NCBI GenBank assembly: GCA_023416995.1
Contig: JAEZGI010000026.1
Span: 1-23,915 of the forward strand
Length of the DNA: 23,915 bases
Source: Bacteroidota bacterium
GTDB lineage: Bacteria > Bacteroidota > Bacteroidia > Chitinophagales > Chitinophagaceae
Reading direction: 5' to 3'
The stretch's first letter is position 1; each line of letters begins with the position of its first letter. The notes under the pieces were generated by a model. That model did no database searches. It worked only from the letters and a program-made list of their open reading frames with translations, and had not been told where the DNA came from. Positions 7,096 through 12,606 of the stretch are shown here, piece after piece. Both the position numbers and the translations under genes were made by a program.

Positions 7096-7125
7096 GCCAG
7101 GAATGTGCAGTCGCAAATTCCTGGC
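7096..7125 (-). promoter_or_regulatory. rpsB-tsf intergenic hairpin, possible attenuator
   Basis: GCCAGGAAT (7096-7104) pairs perfectly with ATTCCTGGC (7117-7125). Inside, TGC (7106-7108) pairs with GCA (7113-7115) around an AGTC loop, so only one G-A mismatch breaks a 13-pair helix. On the minus strand it is followed by TATTTTAAT, a weak U-run. It could be a partial terminator that sets the S2 to EF-Ts ratio, or an RNA-processing or stability element. Confidence 0.6.
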
Positions 7126-7166
7126 CGTATTAGTTAGAACCGTGTTGGTAAAAGATACACCAGCGA

Positions 7167-8051
7167 TTAGCGGGGGCCACCAGGACCGCCTGGTCTGCGA
7201 CTTGCACCACCTGGTACACGACGTTTTGGCTGAGTTCCGCCTCTTACTTTTCCACCGCCGCCGCGTGCTGCTTCAGCTTCAGCTTCAGCCTGCAGACGTG
7301 CTGCTTTCTTATCTTTTTCATCATCACCTGACTCATCAACTTCTTCATCTTTGGCAGCTTGTCTTTCAGACAAACCTTCTGCGATAGCAGCAGTGATGTA
7401 TTGAGTGATAATAGCGATTGATTTTGTTGCATCGTCGTTTGACGGGATCGCAAAATCAACTTTATTAGGATCGCAATTGGTATCAACCATACCAAAGGTT
7501 GTGATGCCAAGACGTTTTGCTTCAGCCAGTGCAATATGTTCGTGACCGATATCAATGATGAACAGAGCTGCTGGCACACGACCCAGTTGGGAGATACCAC
7601 CTAACACTTTATCCATTTTATCACGATCGCGTTGTAATTGCAGGCGTTCTTTTTTGGTAAGACTTTCTGCACTACCGTCGCCCAGCATTTTGTCGATGCT
7701 TTGCATCTTCTTAACGCTTTTACGTACGGTATTGAAGTTAGTAAGCATACCACCCAGCCAACGTTCAGTTACGAAAGGCATGTTCACTTTCTTTGCGCAA
7801 TCAGACACAATTTCTTTTGCCTGTTTTTTTGTACCAACAAACATGATCTTTTTACCGCTGCGTGCAACCTGTTTCAGCACTGCCGCCACTTCCTGCAGAT
7901 GTTCAGTTGTTTTATTAAGATCGATGATGTGAATACCTTTTTTCTCTGCAAAGATGTAAGGCAACATCTTTGGATTCCACTTCTTGCGCAAGTGACCGAA
8001 ATGTACACCTGCCTCCAGTAATTGTTGTTGTAACGAAGTGTTATTTTCCAT
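7167..8051 (-). CDS. rpsB: 30S ribosomal protein S2
   Basis: A 294-residue small-subunit protein. Typical segments are LLEAGVHFGHLRKKWNPKM at the start, YIFAEKKGIHIIDLNKT, the FVGTKKQA(K)E segment, WLGGMLTNFNTV, and PAALFIIDIGHEHIALAEA...GITTFGMVDTNCDP. I use the ATG at 8051 (MENNTSLQQQLLEAG); a longer frame upstream has no S2 similarity. The C-terminal tail from about residue 235 is unusual in composition. It has an acidic DEEVDESGDDEKDKK block, an Ala/Glu helix, then a Gly/Arg/Pro-rich end (RGGGGKVRGG, RRPGGPGGPR). It follows rpsI by 37 bp. Confidence 0.96.
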   Translation of the reverse strand: MENNTSLQQQLLEAGVHFGHLRKKWNPKMLPYIFAEKKGIHIIDLNKTTEHLQEVAAVLKQVARSGKKIMFVGTKKQAKEIVSDCAKKVNMPFVTERWLGGMLTNFNTVRKSVKKMQSIDKMLGDGSAESLTKKERLQLQRDRDKMDKVLGGISQLGRVPAALFIIDIGHEHIALAEAKRLGITTFGMVDTNCDPNKVDFAIPSNDDATKSIAIITQYITAAIAEGLSERQAAKDEEVDESGDDEKDKKAARLQAEAEAEAARGGGGKVRGGTQPKRRVPGGASRRPGGPGGPR

Positions 8052-8088
8052 GTTATTTATGCTTTGAATAGTTTGATTAGAGATGAGA

Positions 8089-8478
8089 TTAACGCTTGCT
8101 GAACTGGTAGCTTCTACGTGCTTTCTTATGACCAAATTTCTTACGTTCAACTGATCTTGGATCGCGTTTCAGAACTCCGGCTGCTTTTAATGCAGGACGG
8201 CCTTCAGGATTCAATTCAACCAGTGCACGCGCAATACCCAGCTTTGCTGCTTCTGCCTGACCTTTCATACCACCACCGGTAGCGTTGATCTTAACATCAT
8301 ATTTATCCAGCACCTGGAGCGTTTTCATCGGCAATTCAACCTGGTTCTGCAGGTATACCAGAGAGAAATATTCTTTGTAGTCTTTATCGTTAACAGTGAT
8401 CTTGCCGGAACCTTTTGACAAAAAGATTCTTGTAACTGCTTCTTTACGACGGCCGACTGCGTTTTTTTGCTTTTCCAT
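8089..8478 (-). CDS. rpsI: 30S ribosomal protein S9
   Basis: A 129-residue small-subunit protein whose C-terminal tail reaches the P-site tRNA. Seen are NAVGRRKEAVTRIFL near the start, GGGMKGQAEAAKLGIARAL in the centre, RDPRSVERKKFGHKKARR, and the invariant QFSKR end. The ATG is at 8478. It starts 12 bp after the rplM stop, the near-universal L13-S9 pairing, and must be translated from the same transcript. Length and motifs leave no doubt. Confidence 0.98.
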   Translation of the reverse strand: MEKQKNAVGRRKEAVTRIFLSKGSGKITVNDKDYKEYFSLVYLQNQVELPMKTLQVLDKYDVKINATGGGMKGQAEAAKLGIARALVELNPEGRPALKAAGVLKRDPRSVERKKFGHKKARRSYQFSKR

Positions 8479-8490
8479 GTATGATTACAA

Positions 8491-8934
8491 TTAGAAAGTT
8501 AAAGGTTGTGGTTTTTGTGCAGCATGCTCGTGCTTATCACCAGCATACACGAATAATTTTTTGTACACCTTGCGACCGAGACGATTCTTAGGCAACATTC
8601 CTTTTACAGCTCTTTCGATAACTGCTTCAGGACGACGGGCGAGCAAATTTCTTGCTGTTTCGGCCTTCTGACCACCGGGGTAACCAGAGAAAGTCAAATA
8701 TTCCTTGTCATCGAGTTTCTGGCCGGTGAAAACCACTTTGTCGGCATTAATAACGATTACGTAATCTCCGCAATCAACATGTGGCGTATAGTATGCCTTG
8801 TTCTTCCCGCGAAGAACGGCTGCTATCTTGGCGCACATGCGTCCAACGGTTTGATTAGTACCGTCCACAACGTACCAGTTGTGCTTTACGGTAGCCGCGT
8901 TAGCATGTTTGGTAGTAAAATGTAATTTGCTCAT
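8491..8934 (-). CDS. rplM: 50S ribosomal protein L13
   Basis: A 147-residue early-assembly large-subunit protein. Visible family segments are WYVVDGTNQTVGRMCAKIA, the GKNKAYYTPHVDCGDYVIVINADKV stretch, YPGGQK, and the conserved AVKGMLPKNRLGRK motif. It is the first gene of the minus-strand run rplM-rpsI-rpsB-tsf. A promoter-like -7 element lies about 54 bp upstream. The leader can form a small GCCG/CGGC hairpin (8956-8969), which might serve autoregulation, but it is too short to claim. Confidence 0.98.
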   Translation of the reverse strand: MSKLHFTTKHANAATVKHNWYVVDGTNQTVGRMCAKIAAVLRGKNKAYYTPHVDCGDYVIVINADKVVFTGQKLDDKEYLTFSGYPGGQKAETARNLLARRPEAVIERAVKGMLPKNRLGRKVYKKLFVYAGDKHEHAAQKPQPLTF

Positions 8935-8987
8935 TTGTTTGTTTGTTTAAGTGACGCCGCTATCCCGGCTTTTTATTTTTTGGACTG

Positions 8988-8995
8988 CGAAGGTA
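8988..8995 (-). promoter_or_regulatory. -7 promoter element for the rplM operon
   Basis: On the minus strand the element reads TACCTTCG followed by CAG, one base from the TAnnTTTG consensus and similar in style to many Bacteroidota ribosomal promoters. No clear -33 TTG is present; a T-rich tract stands at that distance. The leader would be about 45-50 nt. Confidence 0.5.
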
Positions 8996-9398
8996 GATGG
9001 AATAAATCGAAAAAAAGAGAAATATCAAAAGTATTTTCGACAGACAGCCGCACAATGAATTGATTTTCAATAAAATTTTTGCACAGTTTTATAAATACTT
9101 CTTCTTTCAGGCGGTTGAATACCCATAATTATCAGTAAATGAGGGTTAAATTCCCTGCGGAGGAGGTTTCACTCACCCCGGCAATGTCGCCCAAATTTCC
9201 CCGTCACGACCTTCCAGGGGGAATAGTTATTGTGTTTGTTCTGAGAGAAACCGGAAGCGTTCCCCAGTCCTGCCCACAGCCAACGCCGGCTTTCATTCCG
9301 GCAAATGCGGGGGCAGCAGAGATAGGGAGCAATGTTCCTGGTCCATGTATCCGTATTCGTGAAACATATGAACGATTCTTCATTAAAAACGAACCATC
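8996..9398. other. intergenic spacer between divergent rplM and the YflT-type gene
   Basis: Nothing gene-like can be supported here. The first 140 bp are A/T-rich. The rest (about 9139-9350) is richer in G and C and carries a small hairpin, GCCGG/CCGGC, around 9285-9302. An open frame from 9139 to 9495 overlaps the next gene in another frame, has no family resemblance, and was rejected. No convincing promoter for the downstream gene was found, so it may use an alternative sigma factor. Confidence 0.5.
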
Positions 9399-10448
9399 AT
9401 GGCAAACACAGTTATTGGATTTTTTGACACAAGAGCCGAAGCCGAAGATGCAGTTACCCAACTCACGGCCGCCGGCATCACAAGAAGTTCCATAGATATC
9501 TCAACTGCTTATTCTACGAGCAACGGAACTATTAACACAGAGGGCCTGCCGTCATTAGACGGCGATCAGAAAGAAGGCAATGCCCTTACCCGTTTTTTCA
9601 ATTCCCTTTTTGGTGATGATACTGACGACGCAAAAAAGTACAGCGACGCAAGTCAGTATGCTGATACCATTGTAACGGTTCACGCCACTTCGCCTCAGCA
9701 GGCTGAAGACGCTGCAGATATACTCGATGGCGCCGGCGCAGTGAATGTCGATGAACGGTATGCTTCTTCCGCAAACTATGCGGTATCCTCAGGTTACAGT
9801 TCCGGCATGGACGCCAACAGCAGTATGAATACTGCTGCAGGTTACGCGGGAGTGAGTGGGTATAACAGCGATGGACTTACTGCGAATGCCGGAACCACCG
9901 GAAACGCGCCTTTACCGGCAAATCCGCTCGCTGGTACACGCGATCTTGATTATACCGGCGAGGAGAATGTTGCCGGCAACGAGAAGCAGACACCAGCCCT
10001 GGCTGGCACCCACGATCTGGATTACCCTGATGCAAATAATCGGGGCAACTTATTAAGCGGAAATCGCGAAGCTGATTTTGTTAATCCGTCGGATGTGAGC
10101 AATACAGGTGCTTCTTCAAAAGGGCGAAGAAATGATTTCGATCAGGCAGATTCGACCGGGATCGCCCGCAATCAAAATAGTGGCTTTAACCGGTCCAACC
10201 CCAACCCGGCCTCTGCTAACAATAGCAGGGACGATGGAACTGTCCCATTTGCTGACACCGGTCTTGACAACGAAATCCGCAGCACCGGCACCGGTTACTC
10301 AACCGGTAACGACAATCAGCAGACGCTGACAAAATCACGATCGAGGAGTCGCGTGATAGCCCGTGCCGTTGAAGAAGAATATCGTCTTCGCCAGGATCAT
10401 ACGAGAATAGCCCGAAGGCCAACAGATACCCCGCGTGAGGGTTTGTAA
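9399..10448 (+). CDS. YflT-type general stress protein with long low-complexity tail
   Basis: A 349-residue protein. Residues 1-116 match the pattern of the YflT (heat-induced stress protein / GSP17M) domain. It opens MANTVIGFFDTRAEAEDAVTQLTAAGI, then IDIST, and then a second beta-alpha unit, TIVTVHATSPQQAEDAADILDGAGAVNVDE. This ferredoxin-like fold is found in stress proteins of unknown mechanism. Residues 120-310 are a Gly/Ser/Asn/Thr-rich, probably disordered linker. It carries three related blocks, LAGTRDLDY (177-185), LAGTHDLDY (201-209) and LSGNREADF (219-227). The C-terminus (314-345) is basic and helical (SRSRSRVIARAVEEEYRLRQ). No signal peptide or membrane segment is present. The gene stands alone, with large gaps on both sides. 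Domain assignment is fairly sure; the role is inferred. Confidence 0.8.
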   Translation: MANTVIGFFDTRAEAEDAVTQLTAAGITRSSIDISTAYSTSNGTINTEGLPSLDGDQKEGNALTRFFNSLFGDDTDDAKKYSDASQYADTIVTVHATSPQQAEDAADILDGAGAVNVDERYASSANYAVSSGYSSGMDANSSMNTAAGYAGVSGYNSDGLTANAGTTGNAPLPANPLAGTRDLDYTGEENVAGNEKQTPALAGTHDLDYPDANNRGNLLSGNREADFVNPSDVSNTGASSKGRRNDFDQADSTGIARNQNSGFNRSNPNPASANNSRDDGTVPFADTGLDNEIRSTGTGYSTGNDNQQTLTKSRSRSRVIARAVEEEYRLRQDHTRIARRPTDTPREGL

Positions 10449-10668
10449 AATCTATGGCCCCGGATTTAAAGCGGACCGACAACCAGCGCCCGGGGCTGCC
10501 GCCACCTGCCTCTGGTTCCTTATATACGGGAGTAAGTTTTTCCGGTCCGTATTCGCAAACTGTGCACGCAACCTGGAACAGAAGCAGACGGATGGAAAAT
10601 TCAAGTGATGAAAATCAGAAATCATGAACGGAACCGTGCTGCGCAACTTTCAAATTTTGAAGAAAATA
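10449..10668. other. gene-free stretch after the YflT-type gene
   Basis: No gene is supported. A 7 bp stem, GCCCCGG (10457-10463) with CCGGGGC (10490-10496), lies just after the stop but lacks a T-run. An alternative pairing is CGGACCG (10472-10478) with CGGTCCG (10543-10549). These may stabilise or end the transcript. Confidence 0.4.
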
Positions 10669-10776
10669 AAAATGATTGAGATCCCGGTCAAAAAGGCCCT
10701 GAAATGGTTGGCATAGCACTCATGACTGAAGTTTCAGCCATTTGGGGGCATAAATGACCGGCTCCTCAATCATTTT
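10669..10776. repeat. 108 bp long inverted repeat
   Basis: The outer arms AAAATGATTGAG (10669-10680) and CTCAATCATTTT (10765-10776) are perfectly complementary over 12 bp. After a 3x3 internal loop, CCGGTCA (10684-10690) pairs with TGACCGG (10755-10761). Further in, AAATGG pairs with CCATTT, flanked by a C-rich/G-rich pair (GCCC with GGGG plus C). An inner CTGA/TCAG hairpin closes the centre. It could be a structured RNA, a terminator-like element or a MITE-like relic; no target-site duplication was confirmed. Confidence 0.6.
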
Positions 10777-10825
10777 AAAAAACGCCAAATTCAGCACACC
10801 TAACAGCCGGTTAAATACCCCCCTC

Positions 10826-11015
10826 TAGAAGCCGCATGAATTAACACCAGAAAGGCAGTTTGAAATAATTTGATACAAGTCGTTGAACCAACGTGGTAGG
10901 GGCGGCTCGAATTAACGTGCCAGAGGCGGCTTGAATAAACGCTTTAAAAGGCATTTCAATAACGTTTTAGAAGCCGCTTGCAATTATGCTATAGAAGCCG
11001 TCTGAAATCAGGCGG
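10826..11015. repeat. eight-copy imperfect 24 bp tandem array
   Basis: Copies start at 10826, 10848, 10874, 10897, 10921, 10945, 10968 and 10992, a period of 22-26 bp. The consensus is close to TAGAAGCCGCTTGAATTAAC followed by four variable bases. Copies 1 and 7 carry TAGAAGCCGC exactly, copy 8 differs by one base, and copies 4 and 5 carry the variant GGCGGCTTGAAT or similar. The units are contiguous, with no unique spacers, so it is not CRISPR. The last copy merges into a terminator-like hairpin. The array lies between the YflT-type gene and the HD-domain gene. Confidence 0.8.
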
Positions 11016-11023
11016 TTTTTTTT
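10995..11023 (+). terminator. intrinsic terminator or attenuator before the HD-domain gene
   Basis: CCGTCTG (10998-11004) pairs with CAGGCGG (11009-11015) around an AAAT loop, with one wobble. The stem can extend by A-T pairs, and eight T follow (11016-11023). The left arm is part of the eighth 24 bp repeat. It stands 34 bp before the HD-domain start codon and about 550 bp after the YflT-type gene. Confidence 0.7.
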
Positions 11024-11057
11024 GTGTTATAAATTTTCTGCAGCAACTTTAGCTGCT

Positions 11058-11657
11058 ATGACACATGCATTAAACAGAACGGTTTTTGGCAACCCGGCAA
11101 ATGCTGGCCGGCTCATGTCTATTGATGAAGCAAATGCTTTATTGGAAGAATGGGTGCCCAATGAACGATTAAGATTGCACATGAAACAGGTGGCAGCAGT
11201 AATGCGTGCATGGGCGATAGAAAAAGAAAATGCAGACGAACAAACGGCATTGAAGTGGGAACTCGCCGGCCTGCTGCATGATGCTGACTGGGAAAAATTT
11301 CCTAATGATCATTGCCGCGTAATCATCGAAAAACTCGAAGAATTAAATATCGATCCCGAAGTTATTCATTGTATCGCATCACACGGACCGCGTTATTTTG
11401 GTGTGGAGCCTGTTAACACAATGGACAAAATGATATACATGTTTGATGAATTGTCCGGTCTTATTCATGCAGCGGCGCTGATAAGACCAACTCGTTACGA
11501 GGGCCTGGAAGTTAAAAGCATATTGAAGAAGATAAAAACGCCATCTTTTGCGGCACAAGTAAGCCGCGATGATATCAATGACGCCTTATCCCGGATCGAT
11601 ACGCCTCTTGAAGATATCATTGCTTTTATCATCAAACATCAACAAAACGTCGTGTAA
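11058..11657 (+). CDS. HD-domain metal-dependent phosphohydrolase-like protein
   Basis: A 199-residue cytoplasmic protein of the HD superfamily, single-domain type close to those annotated HDIG hydrolases. Metal-site candidates are H41 (RLHMKQVAAVMR), the H74-D75 doublet in LAGLLHDADWEKFP, H109 in IASHGPR, and D130 in MFDELSGLI. The alternation of helices and the DELSGLIHAAALIRP segment are typical of this branch. Its substrate, probably a nucleotide, is not known. The ATG at 11058 is used. An internal ATG at 11115 (MSIDEANALLEEW) is a serious alternative, because similar proteins start close to that point; a GTG at 11022 is less likely. It lies directly after a terminator-like hairpin and 14 bp before the next gene, so the two are probably cotranscribed. 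Confidence 0.8.
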   Translation: MTHALNRTVFGNPANAGRLMSIDEANALLEEWVPNERLRLHMKQVAAVMRAWAIEKENADEQTALKWELAGLLHDADWEKFPNDHCRVIIEKLEELNIDPEVIHCIASHGPRYFGVEPVNTMDKMIYMFDELSGLIHAAALIRPTRYEGLEVKSILKKIKTPSFAAQVSRDDINDALSRIDTPLEDIIAFIIKHQQNVV

Positions 11658-11671
11658 CTTCGCGTGGTATT

Positions 11672-12583
11672 ATGAGAAAGGTGTTGCTTGTTATTTGCGG
11701 GATCACACTGTTGTTTGTTATAGGCGTTTATCTTCTGGTGCCCGCTACATTACGGATAGCCGAGGCTGGCGTCGTTTCAGCAAGTTTTCCTGCCGCGAAA
11801 CGTTTTATTTTCGAAAAGCAGAACTGGCATAAATGGTCAGATCCTGAAAGTTTCCTCAACCATAGTCACGAGATTACAAACACGTTTTTCACCAAAACGG
11901 ACATCATGATCTCAAATAAGGACGGGCAGTACCAAACCTCATTGCGGCTTATTCCATTAAACATCGATTCAACTGGCATAGAATGGGAATATACCTTACC
12001 CACCGGCAACAATCCTTTCACGCGGATAGGGAAATATATGCAGGCTAAACGGTTAAAGATGCACATGGATTCAGTAATGCTACTACTGGTAAATTTTCTT
12101 AACGATAAAGACCGCGTTTACGGTACGGCTGTAAGAAAGGAACAACTTCCTGACCGCCCTCTGCTCTCACGATATATAGTATTGAACCGTGAGCCAACAC
12201 CGGCAGACACCTACGAACTGCTGAGTAAGGTACAGGAACAAGCGCGCCTGCAAAATGACAGTGCCATAGGCCCTGCTATGAAATATAGTGCGCGCATCGA
12301 TTCGACCCGCTTTGAACTGATGGTAGCTATACCTACTTCACGCATGTTAAAAACAAATGGTGATTATGTAGCGAAAGGGCTGGTCGGGGGCAATCTCATA
12401 GCGACAGAAGTACATGGCGGCGAATCAGAGCTGCGAAAGGCATGGAAAGGGTTGGAAGAATACAAAGCGGACCACCGTTTAAGCTCACCCGCAATTCCGT
12501 TCGAAGAGATGAGGACCGACCGCACAAAAGAGAAGGACTCCAGCAAGTGGATAACGAAGATTTATTACCCTATAAGATTCTGA
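11672..12583 (+). CDS. membrane-anchored SRPBCC / GyrI-like ligand-binding protein
   Basis: A 303-residue protein with one N-terminal transmembrane helix or uncleaved signal (residues 4-23, basic MRK before it). The segment 28-165 resembles SRPBCC/START-like proteins: VSASFPAAKRFIFEKQNWHKWSDPES is the usual first helix-grip element. The C-terminal 205-303 resembles the GyrI-like small-molecule binding domain. That resemblance rests on the strand pattern, the VAIPTSRML segment, the VHGG..ELRKAWKGLEEY helix and an ITKIYYPI end. Such two-domain proteins are seen in Bacteroidota and have no assigned reaction. It follows the HD-domain gene by 14 bp. Domain calls are by eye and moderate; no catalytic residues can be named. 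Confidence 0.6.
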   Translation: MRKVLLVICGITLLFVIGVYLLVPATLRIAEAGVVSASFPAAKRFIFEKQNWHKWSDPESFLNHSHEITNTFFTKTDIMISNKDGQYQTSLRLIPLNIDSTGIEWEYTLPTGNNPFTRIGKYMQAKRLKMHMDSVMLLLVNFLNDKDRVYGTAVRKEQLPDRPLLSRYIVLNREPTPADTYELLSKVQEQARLQNDSAIGPAMKYSARIDSTRFELMVAIPTSRMLKTNGDYVAKGLVGGNLIATEVHGGESELRKAWKGLEEYKADHRLSSPAIPFEEMRTDRTKEKDSSKWITKIYYPIRF

Positions 12584-12606
12584 CATCCGGTGGCTAACTC
12601 AAAATA

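Noticed and set aside
8060..8150. N-terminal extension of ribosomal protein S2
   Set aside because: It overlaps the rpsI coding end and has no S2 similarity; the ATG at 8051 gives the canonical start.
9139..9495. 118-codon plus-strand open frame before the YflT-type gene
   Set aside because: It overlaps the YflT-type gene by about 100 bp in another frame, is proline-rich without family resemblance, and lacks a promoter or conserved motif.
10452..10646. 64-codon minus-strand open frame after the YflT-type gene
   Set aside because: The composition is irregular, there is no recognisable motif, and it lies over hairpin-forming DNA.
10826..11015. CRISPR array interpretation of the 24 bp repeats
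   Set aside because: Units are contiguous and diverged with no unique spacers, and no cas gene is present.
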